The translations under genes and the position numbers were made by a program. This document shows, in pieces, positions 54,536-64,000 of a stretch of 64,000 nt of DNA. This DNA is from Aedes albopictus (Eukaryota > Arthropoda > Insecta > Diptera > Culicidae): the NCBI RefSeq assembly GCF_035046485.1, contig NC_085137.1, positions 449,864,980-449,928,979 on the forward strand, read 5' to 3'. Numbering within the stretch: the stretch's first letter is position 1; every line of letters starts with the position of its first letter. Below the pieces are notes generated by a model. The model was given only the letters and a program-made list of their open reading frames with translations, did no database searches and was not told the DNA's origin.

Positions 54536-55060
54536 ATTTAGATAAAAACATGACCCCACCTAAAAACCATCTAAAACGCCCATGAAAGTCATCGGTATCC
54601 CTTGAGCTCCCTTGAAACGGCTTGCAACCCTAGAAAACCCATGAAACGTCCCTAGAAACTCTTATGATAATTCCAGAACACGCATGAAACTTCCTGAAAC
54701 CTTTGGAAGACCCTTGAGACCTTCAAGAACGCCTCCTAAGCCCATTCGTACCCTGCGATCTTCTTAAACGCTCATTGAATGATCTGAAACAGATCCGAAT
54801 CATCCCGGGATTTCCCCAAATTCCCCGTAGCCCCCTGAAGCCTCCGGAGGCCTCTGAAATGCCTCTAAAATTCCTTGAATGGTCCCGATCCCCAATATTG
54901 TACCTGTAGAATACCTTGAAACCCCCTAGAAACCTCTGGTATGCTTCTGGAATTCTTTGAAAAGCCTCTAAAAATAAAGTTCTTGAATCGCCATGAAATC
55001 GTCTGAGACTTACCAAAATACCCTATAACCTCCTGATATCCCCTGAAAATCACCAACAAT
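54536..55060 (-). repeat. Degenerate CCTTGAAACCCC array
   Basis: About 520 bp of imperfect units such as CCCTTGAAACGGCTTGC and ACCTTGAAACCCCCTAG, reverse complement of the 6,561-6,832 array. The - strand ORFs at 54,723-55,059 are by-products. Confidence 0.55.
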
Positions 55061-55061
55061 C

Positions 55062-55910
55062 AACACTAACATTTTGAAAATTTGGTGTCAATTAACCAAT
55101 TTGATTTAAAACATGCAGCTGTCTTTATATCTCTGAAAACTCCTATGCATCTTCAGCTTCTAATAGAATTGACATTTTCCACACACCAGATGCAACGTTG
55201 AGGGCGACGCGCTGGCGCGCAATTATTGTTTACAAACATTTCCAAACCACAAACAATGTCCTTATCTGCAAAAATTGAAATCACACACGCGCTGACGTTT
55301 CCAAAATTTATTACTAATTTTGCATAGCGACACAGAGGCAACTTTCTTTCATACTAACATTGTGGGTTCTCAAACGCTTTCCGTTATTTAAGGCGAAACT
55401 GGAAGCATTTCCTCATTTTTTTTTGGTTTTTGACGGAGCAATATTTTCAAAATCGGTTTTCGTACACATGTTAAGTATGGCTCAAGGTATCTTCAGAATT
55501 TTTTTGAGGTGGAGTATGTTTTCCATTTTTGCAAAAACCATTTTTTGTGGAATTTTGTTCAAAAATGGTTTCTGCAAAAACGAAATACATTTTCCACTAA
55601 AAAATTCAGAAGACACCTTGATCCATACTCTACATGTGTTCGAAAACCGATTTTGAATTTATTTAGCCTCAGAGAGATACTCTCTCATGCACATGCAACA
55701 CGATACACAGATTTGAAAGGTATTAGGAACCACCATGGAATCAATCTAACATCATTTAGGTTTTACAATGGTTTTCAAAATCTTCTGAAAGCTATTTGGT
55801 CATTGAAATGTTGCTAGGGATGACAAAGAAAACTCTCAGTATTTAGTTGAGGTTTAGTAGAAAAATAAAAGTAGAAAATACACATACTTATGGTTTGGAA
55901 ACCTACTAAC
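55062..55910. other. Gene-free stretch
   Basis: Around 55,440-55,650 an inverted repeat pairs AAAATCGGTTTTCGTACACATG with its complement CATGTGTTCGAAAACCGATT, and an inner CCATTTTTGCAAAAACCAT with ATGGTTTCTGCAAAAACGAA. This is probably a small foldback of about 200 bp. No gene. Confidence 0.4.
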
Positions 55911-56012
55911 CAATGAATGTCTATATTTTGCCCAGTTCGGTGACCTGAATCTATGCACCGACCGATAGACATGTCTGCGATTGCGATGCCGTTCAACTTC
56001 AAACAAACCGAG
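55911..56012 (-). CDS. Hypothetical protein, putative exon 2
   Basis: Follows acceptor TTTGTCAG and ends before a GTTAGT donor. Reading on from exon 1 (ACC) it gives TSVCLKLNGIAIADMS, IGRCIDSGHRTGQNIDIHW. No family was recognised. A further 3' exon would be needed and was not found, or the frame runs on to a stop at 55,814. Confidence 0.3.
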
Positions 56013-56104
56013 CTGACAAAGTTCTGATAATGGAAAATTTGGTCACTTGGCTACAGAAAGTTACACAACGCATCTTCAACACACAGTGATCTAAAGAGAC
56101 TCAC

Positions 56105-56292
56105 GTTGCCAACTCTTGTTCTTTTCTCGCAAAGCGATAACGCCTAATCTTCATGACTTCACGTGAGTTGGGATCACCCATCGGCGAACTTTGCAACATT
56201 TTGGGAATTGTCTGTGTGATTTGTTTGCAGATGCAAAGCCTTTTATTCCATTTGGGTGCAACAATTTGTAACGTAGGCAAATACACGTCCAT
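56105..56292 (-). CDS. Hypothetical protein, putative exon 1
   Basis: ATG at 56,292, directly preceded by an in-frame TGA. It encodes MDVYLPTLQIVAPKWNKRLC, a Cys/Lys-rich middle and REVMKIRRYRFARKEQELAT, ending at a consensus donor GTGAGT. A 92 bp intron and a good acceptor link it in phase to 55,911-56,012. The composition is protein-like rather than repeat-derived, but I recognise no domain. The opposite strand at 56,301-56,498 is also open for 65 codons. Confidence 0.35.
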
Positions 56293-57177
56293 TCACACTG
56301 TTGGATACCCGTCTCATTGCGCCTGATAAACTAGCCCGAGATAACGACCTAATGCATCTTCTTCATCAGGAAGCGTGCCGTTCTAGCTACACAAAGTGCG
56401 AAGTAGTTGACGATGCCTCAATAAGATTTTTCCGCAGGAAGGAGCTCTTGTTTCATCTCCATATCGAATTCACAAGTTCATCAACTGCAACCGCGTAAAC
56501 TTGAACCAGCGAGTTGCAGTTCGCGTAAACTGGAAAACAAGTCGGAAAAGCATACATATACATAATTACGCATATACTAGGTCACTGTTCCAGAGGAGGT
56601 CTATCAATCGTAATCGCATTTCAGTGGAGTAAGGCAACTTGAGGAATAATATACTGTGAGTAGCAACAGTCGGTTGGTTGTTAATTTAGAATGAAACAGT
56701 GTCGGTCAAGAATGTAAGGTGTTATTTTTTTAGTATGAATGCTTAAGTTCGATATGAGGGGCTTTTGGGCATGTGGTGGAAAGTATGTTTGGTCTGTTTA
56801 ATCGAAAATCAGAATAGCAATTCGATGTAGCCTAGATTGCCTGTTCCAATTTGTACTATGCATTATTCTTAAAGTTACTCATATAACTTGCTACCTAGGT
56901 GTAGTTTTTGTTGGCGTTGTTAGATTTGATAATCTTTTATCGAAAATGTCTCCTTCTTTTGAACATAGGTTTTTCTTTCAAGTTTCCTAATCTAACTTTG
57001 TTTGGACGTCAAAGCTGCTAACTTTTCCAGACACTTTTACTTTCTCAAAACATAAGTTTACTAATTTCATTGCAAATGTAGCAAATACTGCCTTTTATAT
57101 TCAAACGGAACAACAAGAAACGAACTCAACGGATAATCTTGTTCCATTAACTGTCATATGTTTCCTCTTCCATAAAA
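56293..57177. other. Gene-free stretch
   Basis: No supported exon or repeat family. Confidence 0.3.
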
Positions 57178-57258
57178 TGGGTTTCGACCAGATGTCAATT
57201 CGACTACATGTCCGTTCGACCAAATGTACTTTCAACCAAATTTCATTTGACCAATATT
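57178..57258 (+). repeat. Short tandem array of TTCGACCAAATGT-type units
   Basis: Five or six imperfect copies of about 15 bp, e.g. TTTCGACCAGATGTCAA, TTCGACTACATGTCCG, TTCGACCAAATGTAC, TTCAACCAAATTTC. Confidence 0.6.
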
Positions 57259-57339
57259 CATAGATTAGATAATGGGAAATGGATAGATTTAACAATATCT
57301 GAATCTTTTGTCTAAGATCAGCCTATATCTGTCTGTCTA

Positions 57340-58165
57340 AAAAAAATGTTGAATTTTTGGTGGATTTCTTGGAAGAACTTCTTTTGGATAGCAATAACAG
57401 AATAATCCAGGAAAAAATCCGGGTAAATTTTGGGAAAAACTCCGGAAAATCCCGGAAGACACTCTGTATAAGAGCGGTTACGGAAAACCCTTCAATTGAA
57501 ATTCTATAAGAAATCTTATTTCTGAAATTACAGAACGTACTCAACGAATTGAGAGAGAACCTCAGGTTTTTCTCCGCTAGAAAATCTGAGAAACTCTAAG
57601 AGAGCTACCGCGGAAATTTCTGCTGAAATCCCGGATAGAAAACTCGAGAAATCTACAAGAAAAACCTCATGAGATACTATGGGAAATATCCAGAAATAAA
57701 CTTTTCAAGGTATTCCTTACAAAGCTTTACCAGGGTTTCCTTCTGAAATTTCTCTCGGAGATTTTTCCAGTGTTCTTCCTGTGATTATCCCTAGAGTTTC
57801 TCGAAGGATCACCTCTGCAATTTCTTGTGAAAATGACAGGTTTTCTACTGGGATTTTAGAAGAAATACTGGGGAAATATCCAAAGAAATCCAAGAAAATT
57901 TTCGATTGGACTTCTAAAACAATTTCAATGATAAATTTCGACATTTGTTTTTTAAATTCAAAGTCAAAGTAAAGGGAAAATCTTTAGTTCCTGAAAATCT
58001 TCTTGGAGAAATCCGCGAATCAATTACAAAAGAAATTTCAATACAAACTACAGATTAAATTCAAGTTCCATGATGAAATTCGGAAAGGATTCCGTAATGA
58101 GTTTTCAATGAAATTCGAAGAGGAATCCTGGGAAAAATACCGAAGGAGGAGAATAGGATTCTATA
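57340..58165 (-). repeat. Degenerate GGAATT/TTCC array
   Basis: Low-density imperfect units (GGGAAATATCCAG, CTTCTGAAATTTCTC, AATCCTGGGAAAAATAC). Confidence 0.45.
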
Positions 58166-58167
58166 AG

Positions 58168-58432
58168 ATTTCACGTGTGCACTTTACGGCGAACCCAGCA
58201 TCCAGAGGGTGGCCAAAGCCGGAAGGATACGGTGGGGAGGGCATGGTCCAAGAATACCGGACAAAAACCTTGCAAAGTTGGTGTTCGCGACTGAACCGGT
58301 TGGCACAAGAAGACGTGGAGCGCAGAGAGTACGATGGGCGAACGAGGTGGAGCGTGACTTGTCGAGCATTGGATGTGACCGAGGATGGAGAGCGGCAGCC
58401 ACAAACCGAGTAATGTTGCGAACTATTGTTGA
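58168..58432 (+). pseudogene. LINE 3' coding end fragment
   Basis: AKAGRIRWGGHGPRIPDKNL, AKLVFATEPVGTRRRGAQRV and RWANEVERDL...RGWRAAATNRV match the C-terminal tail that follows the RT in RTE-like mosquito LINEs (R-x-GHxxRMPDxxPAKxVF and RRRGxxxxRW as I know them). The frame shifts once near 58,205. 5' truncated; no A tail or TSD visible. Confidence 0.6.
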
Positions 58433-58445
58433 TTATGTATTAGGG

Positions 58446-58806
58446 GTTGTGTGCCATTAGTGGACCCTGCGCCTATAGTGGACCCCCTTCAGAAAAACTC
58501 AAATATAAATTCCCAAATCAACTGTTTCCAGGCAACTTCCACCGGAAGAACATCAATTACATTGCTACACAGCAGTTCCTGGCAAACAAATGACCCAGTG
58601 GCCGCAACAATCGGTTATTTTAACTATTTAATGAATGTAAACACTCAAAAGGGTCCACTATACGCACACACAGGGAGGGTCCACTATAGGCACCGTCGGC
58701 GGCGTGACAGCTAACATGGAAATCAAATGGGGGTCCACTATAGGCGCCAAGGTATTTGTAAATAATCCTATAATGGACCCCGGTGGTGTCCATTATAGGC
58801 AACATC
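58446..58806. mobile_element. About 360 bp MITE rich in GGTCCACTATAGGC
   Basis: Left GTTGTGTGCCATTAGTGGAC and inverted right GATGTTGCCTATAATGGACA are imperfect inverses. The motif GGTCCACTATAGGC occurs at least four times on the two strands (58,470; 58,676; 58,734; 58,785). Non-coding. Confidence 0.55.
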
Positions 58807-58959
58807 GATGCGTATTTTCATATGCGTATTTCACTAATATAATGTATTAATGTTGTATGTTTGACGGTCTTAACATAAAGAGGGGACGTGAAACTTGTTA
58901 AAAAAATCCACTTTGGAACAATCCTTTATCTTAACATAGCTAAAGAGCCGCAGAAATTG

Positions 58960-60420
58960 CTTGGAGGAAGTTATTTACGATACCCGAAAAATATCAAGTA
59001 AAAATACCGAAATATAGTCAAGGAGGGGCCCCGACAAATCTTTGAACGAATCCTGGGAAATATCATTCGAAAAGTTCTTGAGATCACATGCTTTCTCATG
59101 AATTCACAAATATTCATTGGAATACCTAGTTTTATAATGGTGCAACCAGTTTAAACCAATACTACTAAATGTGGCAAGAAATTTCTGCAGAGATTCTTGC
59201 ATCATAACTTTCAGTACTTCAGGCAGAACTTTCTCCAGAGACTCCTTCAGTATTTCTTCCCGAAATCTATCAATGTATTACCCCAGAAGTTCATCCAAAT
59301 TTCATCACGGATCATTAAAGAAATTTATTCAAAAATATTTCAAAGAATTTCTACGGAAATTCCTTTAGAAATATTTCAAAAGTTTTTTTTCTGAGGATCT
59401 TCGCAGACGCAGACTTCAGTAATTCAGAATTTGTTTCAGATATTCGCCCATAGAATTTTCCAAAAATACTTTCAGGAAATCCTCCAAGAATTTTATTAAA
59501 GAATTTCTCCTGGAATTTTCTCATAAATTCCTCATTTTTTTTTTTTTGTTTCCAGAAATGCCACCAAAGGTTTCCTGAGAAGTTTCTCCATAAAGTTCTT
59601 AAGACTTTGTCCAAAAATTGTTACACCTGAATGTGGAGCTTCTCTGGAGTGCATACATGTGTTCATAGAATGAAATGTTCATGCAGTACAGGCTCATGGA
59701 ACTCCTTATAGGCTTTTATTTTTAAAATATTTCTGCTGGGATGCCTTTTGAAACACCTTTGAGGAGATAGTTTTATCTCCCGAGACTTGTTCAGCATATC
59801 AAGGATTTCTTGAGGTATTTCAGCAAGGGTATTTCTTTCAAAAGCACTTCCAGGAAGTTTTTTTTTCAGGAATTCTTAAATTTTCTTAACAAATCCTTCA
59901 GAAGATACTTCGTAAATTCTACTCAGGGCTGCTCTAGGAATTCTTTAAAACAGAATCGTTTTTAGCAATTACTCTCGCGGTTCCATCAGAGATATCTCGC
60001 GTGTTGTTTTGAGAGATCCCTGCAGCATTTGCTCAGATATTCCTTCAGGGGTTTTTCAGAAGTTCTTCCAGAAATTACGCAAACAATACTGAAGAATTCT
60101 AAAAGGATTACCAGAAGGAATTTCTAAGAAAACCGTAGAGGATTGACTCAAGGATTCCCCCAAAAAAACTCCTCTTTGGAAGCTCCAAGAAGAAATTCTT
60201 CAAATCCCTAAAAAAAATACCTTTGGAAACTCCTAGAAGAAATTCTTGAAAATGTTATGAAGGAATTCTTGGACAAAAATACCTGAAGCAATTTCTGACG
60301 TTATCTTGTGAGCGTGTAATTCTTGGGATAATACCTAGGAAAATACCTGAAGAAACACCTTAAGATCCTCCCCCCATCATTCTCAGAAATAAATGTGAGA
60401 AACCTCTGCCAGAGCCGTAG
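58960..60420. repeat. Degenerate TTCC/GGAATT array, orientation switching
   Basis: About 1.4 kb of imperfect ATTTCTCCAGAGATTCC-type units; the second half (from about 60,080) carries the reverse form GGAATTTCTAAG and GGAATTCTTGG. Open frames are F/S/Q-rich by-products. Confidence 0.5.
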
Positions 60421-60601
60421 CATTGGGTTGACAACTTTTGTCCCCACCAAGGGCGCGAAAAGGGCCTAAGGCTAAAAACAGATAAGGTGGAATGCTGTTC
60501 AACAATGAGCTAAAAAAATTAAAAAATCAATTTAAAAAAAAAAATCATCGAAAGTGTTTCCAAAAACTCATTATTGAATGCATTTTCAAGAATTTTACTA
60601 A

Positions 60602-60825
60602 ATAGCCAATCCGGAGATGGTGGGTTCGATTCCCGTTCCAGTCGGGAAAATTGTCTCGACTCCCTGGGCATAGTGTGTCATTGTCCTTGCCTCGCAGTAG
60701 ACAAATTCATGCAATGGCAGGCAAAGAAAGCCATTGGAATAATAATTGTGGAACACTATATTGAAGAGAGGCAGGCCAAGTTCCAGTAAGAACGTAGAGC
60801 CATAAAGTAGAAGAAGAAGGGAATA
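60602..60825 (+). mobile_element. 5'-truncated tRNA-derived SINE (Feilai-like)
   Basis: B box GGTTCGATTCCCG near 60,625, body with CTCGACTCCCTGGGCATAG and GCAATGGCAGGCAAAGAAAG, ending GTAGAGCCATAAAGTAGAAG. I recognise this as the Feilai SINE of Aedes from memory. The A box is decayed or missing. Confidence 0.65.
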
Positions 60826-60949
60826 GCCATTCATGTTGTTCTCTTTCAGTTGATGGAAATTTGATTTGCCAAAATGTGTCCTAACGTAGTTCGTAAAAAA
60901 ATAGACTGACACAAATATTTATATCTCCTTACAAAAAAAATATTGTAAA

Positions 60950-61500
60950 AATTTTCAAATTTTCAAGTAAGTTTCTCTGATTTCCAGAAAGTTGGAGGAA
61001 CTCTGAAAGTGATTCCAAAGAAAACAATGCTTGAAAAATCTCTAGAGAGATTTCTGGAGAAATTCCTCGAACACTTTCTTGAGAAATTCCTAAAAGAATT
61101 TTCTGCTGTTGCCAAATGTTTGAAGCAGTATATGAAAAAATGAACTTATGTAGCAATTCTTGATGGAATTTCCTATAGAACCCCTAAAGGTATCTCAGGT
61201 GGAATTTCTGAAGAAACTTCAGGAGAAACCTTTTGCAATTTCCAAAGAATTCTATGGACAGGCATACTAAGAAAAACCTGTAGAGGAACAATTGATAAAA
61301 TCATCCAAAGAAATACTGCGGAAATTTTCTTATGGTAAGCATTCCAATTTTTATTTTGATAAATCCTCAAAGACCCCTTAAGGAATTTCTGGCAGTGTCC
61401 ATTAAGATAATCCTTGAGAATGTTGTAGAAATTTTAAGAAAAATTCTTGATAAACTCATAAAGGGAATATTAATTAGAACGTTCCTTCCGCGATAATTAA
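60950..61500 (-). repeat. Degenerate GGAATT array
   Basis: GAGAAATTCCTCG, GGAATTTCTGAAG type units, sparse. No gene. Confidence 0.4.
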
Positions 61501-61701
61501 AGAAAAAAAATTTAAATGTTAATTCGTGGAAGAGTTTTCCTAGTATAATTCTTAATTAGGCTCAGTAGTGAAGGCATTTCCTTTTCGTGTGCTAAATTTG
61601 GATGCCTTGAGTAACCAGCTCTGATTTTACGATGACGGCACTGATAACCTGTCTCAATAGCTGTCCCATGACACATATTGCCCATTTCACTGACATTTTA
61701 C

Positions 61702-61882
61702 CAGATTTGCTGGTATGTCTGAAACATACTGGAAAAACGTGTAACAAGAAGACATGAAAATGTAGCAATTGAGAGATAAAATTTGTGGAAAAAAAATCGC
61801 GTTCTGGTGGGATTCGAACCCACGACTCCGTATTTGCTTGACCGGCGCTTTAACCAACTAAGCCACCGAACAAGTAATGATT
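61702..61882 (-). mobile_element. tRNA-derived SINE, second family, best-preserved head
   Basis: The minus strand reads GTTCGGTGGCTTAGTTGG, then AAAGCGCCGGTCAAGCAAAT and GTGGGTTCGAATCCCACCAG. Acceptor-like ends GTTC and GAAC can pair with one bulge. It continues into GCGATTTTTTTTCC and a tail ending CAGACATACCAGCAAAT. The tail shared with 24,367-24,553 shows it is a SINE rather than a free tRNA gene. Confidence 0.7.
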
Positions 61883-61984
61883 CTGTGGAATGGAAAGCCA
61901 AACTGACTCATCTCTATTTCGGCTTAGATGCCAATCCACAACACACTCCCGTTTGTGCCCACTAACTACAAGTGAGAGCGAATT

Positions 61985-62075
61985 ATTTTTTTATGAAGCC
62001 GAGTCGTGGGCTCGAATCCCACCAGAACGCGATTTTTTTTCACAAATTTCATCTCTCAATTTATCAATTAGCAAC
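61985..62075 (+). mobile_element. Truncated copy of the second-family SINE
   Basis: GTCGTGGGCTCGAATCCCAC (B box half), GCGATTTTTTTTCAC and TCTCAATTTATCAATTAGC, inverted relative to the copy 100 bp upstream. Confidence 0.6.
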
Positions 62076-62084
62076 ATTTCATGC

Positions 62085-62590
62085 ACACTTATATCTGAAT
62101 TGTCTGTTCGGTACTTTTTTGACGAGATTATAGCAACAGTACACAGATAAAAATAATGAGATTTGCACGCTAGTTTACACGTCATGTAAACTTCATTTTG
62201 GTCATGTAAACTTAGTGTTATGATAGTTTACATGATATATCATGTAAATTTGTGTTATATGTCATATAGACACACAGAGTCATGCTGAATTACATGACTT
62301 ATAATGGAAGTTTACATGATGTTTTATGGCTTTTACATGATATCTCATGTAAACTTCTGTGATATCCCACGCTCCAATCATGTGCATCATATGTCACAGA
62401 ATTTTACACTCTTTTTTCGATCTGTGTAGGATCTCGGTAGTTTCGGTAATCGATTTTACTGAAGTTCAGTAAAACAGCTGTCAAAATCGTATGGAAAGGC
62501 AAACAATGCATTTTTGCTGAACGAGTTCGGTGCTCAGCAGCCATAATCTCGTCAAAAAATTATCGAACTTGGTTATCAAAATTAAGCGTG
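62085..62590. mobile_element. Outer palindromic TIR element hosting an inner MITE
   Basis: Left GCACACTTA ... GACGAGATTATAG and right ATAATCTCGTC ... TTAAGCGTGTGC are imperfect inverses on either side of the 62,142-62,426 MITE. Removing the inner element leaves a small hairpin MITE of about 220 bp. Confidence 0.5.
62142..62426. mobile_element. 285 bp MITE with TA duplication and TTTACATGA repeats
   Basis: Ends CACAGAT and ATCTGTG, flanked by TA (62,140-62,141 and 62,427-62,428). The interior has about ten copies of TTTACATGA or TCATGTAAA on both strands, so each strand can fold on itself in many ways. The CACAG tips and TA resemble the 38,483 MITE. Confidence 0.65.
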
Positions 62591-62599
62591 TGCCTTCTA

Positions 62600-64000
62600 A
62601 TTACAAGTATTTCCAGCTGTCCTATGTTCAATTTATACGCATACCACACATGATAAGGAGTGAGGAGCGGAAAGTGAGCAATAAAGAGTAAGGAGTGGGT
62701 AATGAAGAGTTGGAAGTGCGCAGTGGACCCATATCAACTGCGCAAAATTTCAGCTTCATTAGAGAAACTGTATTCCAGCGCCAGCCGTGTTAAGTTTTCA
62801 TACGAGTTACTAAGGAGAAAATTACTTTTTAAAAGAAAAATCGCCATAGGCTGTCCCTTAGGGGAACTGGGGGTAAGACGCCCACGTTAAGGAAGAGTCC
62901 AATTTTAATAACGAAACACTTTATAATACACATTTTTTTGGCACTAACATGAAGCACCAACATGTTTCCTTCAAAATGGAAAAAACCATAAACTAGTTTT
63001 ATGTTTTACTACTGAAAAATTCAAATTTGAAAAAAAGTTTGATTTTCAGAATTTTAGTTTTAATGCGGGGTAAAACGCGCCACTAGCCACAGCTAACGCC
63101 AGGATGCCAAATTGTGTACATATACTTGCGCGCCTGGTTTATTGTCAACTGTTATTGTTCGTGAAGGGTATACAGTCATTACATAATTATGGATCACCTG
63201 TAATTATGGGTCAATTCCATGTAAACGTCATAGTGAGCTATTTTATCAGTAATTATTACAAAATGACGCATGGCTGTGTGATAAGTGAGCTTATTAATAG
63301 TAAAATGTGCTGTTGCTTTGTTCCAACTTGTGTTCTACATAATTTGTGCCAGGAATTGGATCTAAATGGCTATTTTAATGTAAATAGCTAGGGGTGGGCA
63401 TTTTACCCCACACACACCTCAGAAGTTTAGACCCTTGTAAAAAAGTTGTAAGGGTCAAATTCGATACTTCTTCCGCTTGGTACACAAACAATGGGAGTGT
63501 GCAAATCAGTTTGTGGGGATAGCGAGACAAAAATTCTTTTAAATGATGTAAAAAAGTGCAAACATTTGACAGGCAAAAATTACATCAAATATAACAAAAA
63601 TCTTTTTTCGAAGTTTTTGTACATTTTTTTAGTAAAAATATGTAAACTCAAATGTAAAAAAAGCAATTTTATTCTTATTTTAGCGATTGCAATTGAAAAA
63701 AGTACTGAAAATAACGTGGTTTGCCTAAAACAAAGGTGGCGCAACTTGCCCCCTATGGGCGTTATGGCCGCAGTTCCTCTAACCCCTAAAAATAAGTCAA
63801 TGAATGATTTCCGTTGGAAATTTTACGATAAACCAACCCTCGGAAGACCGCAAAGTGATAAAATATAGTTCTCCCGATCGATCTGAAACTTTGCACAGTT
63901 GATATGGGACCAAATTGGAACTCAAAAAGTATACAGGAGCTATTTTTTTTAATTTTTTCACATAAAAACCGCGTCGCAGGCTAGCGTACCTACTCACATT
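62600..64000. other. Gene-free stretch
   Basis: GGGGGTAAGACGCCC (62,870), GGGGTAAAACGCGCC (63,068), GGGCATTTTACCCCAC (63,397) and GGCGCAACTTGCCCCC (63,738) are variants of one motif, suggesting one or more decayed TIR elements. ORFs at 63,104-63,391 and 63,491-63,868 are not recognised and look random. Confidence 0.35.

Noticed and set aside
53274..55818. CCCAAGTAAC tip at 53,274 paired with GTTGCTAGGG at 55,818
   Set aside because: Only partial inverse match and no TSD; the pairing could be chance.
56301..56498. 65-codon + strand ORF opposite the hypothetical gene
   Set aside because: No ATG within a sensible exon structure and no recognised motif; kept only as an alternative to the minus-strand model.
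61798..61870. Functional tRNA gene
   Set aside because: Mismatched acceptor stem, unclear anticodon arm, and a tail shared with other dispersed copies indicate a SINE.

Overview
The window reads as nuclear DNA of a culicine mosquito, most likely Aedes. It is AT-rich and repeat-dominated. Genes carry multi-kilobase introns packed with SINEs, MITEs and LINE relics. The tRNA-derived SINEs resemble Feilai as I remember it. No database search was possible, so species and transposon family names are inference. Only two protein-coding genes are well supported, both spliced and both invisible as single long ORFs.

Gene 1 (+ strand) is a GPI-anchored alpha-carbonic anhydrase. Three 3' exons are visible (20459-20597, 20655-20988, 29222-29539), followed by a poly(A) signal near 29590. 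Exons two and three are separated by an 8.2 kb intron full of repeats. The 5' exons were not found. Gene 2 (- strand) is a SAC3/GANP-domain protein resembling SAC3D1. Its exons are 49713-49771, 49458-49637 and 41448-42315, and the last may continue to a stop at 41319. Its 7.1 kb intron holds a 5,397 bp foldback element and three back-to-back 113 bp MITEs with the same tips. A third, unrecognised two-exon coding candidate lies at 55911-56292 (-).

Layout: 1-13.1 kb is intergenic or intronic DNA with a hAT-like MITE (8 bp TSD), a degenerate R1-like LINE relic, several TIR elements and a 1.2 kb foldback. From 13,118 to 19,650 (-) lies a complete I-clade non-LTR retrotransposon with a 12 bp target-site duplication and both ORFs open. 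Its endonuclease GDFN motif reads GNFN. From 20.4 to 29.6 kb lies the carbonic anhydrase gene. From 30 to 36 kb there are palindromes, degenerate repeat arrays and a CCCAAGTAAC-TIR family. From 36.1 to 40.3 kb two divergently oriented LINE relics are interrupted by DNA elements and a SINE whose target duplications can be read directly. From 41.3 to 49.8 kb lies the SAC3D1-like gene. From 50 to 64 kb there are MITEs, hairpins, degenerate arrays, SINEs and a LINE 3' fragment.

The strongest candidate for something new is the 43,212-48,608 foldback and its MITE relatives. The two arms are 1,095 bp each with no net indel and look almost identical, while the 3.2 kb loop is made of degenerate TTCCTCCAGGAATTCC-type repeats. 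If transcribed with the host gene it could form a kilobase hairpin. Several smaller near-perfect hairpins (51,867; 52,747; 30,230) and the degenerate repeat arrays are also noteworthy.
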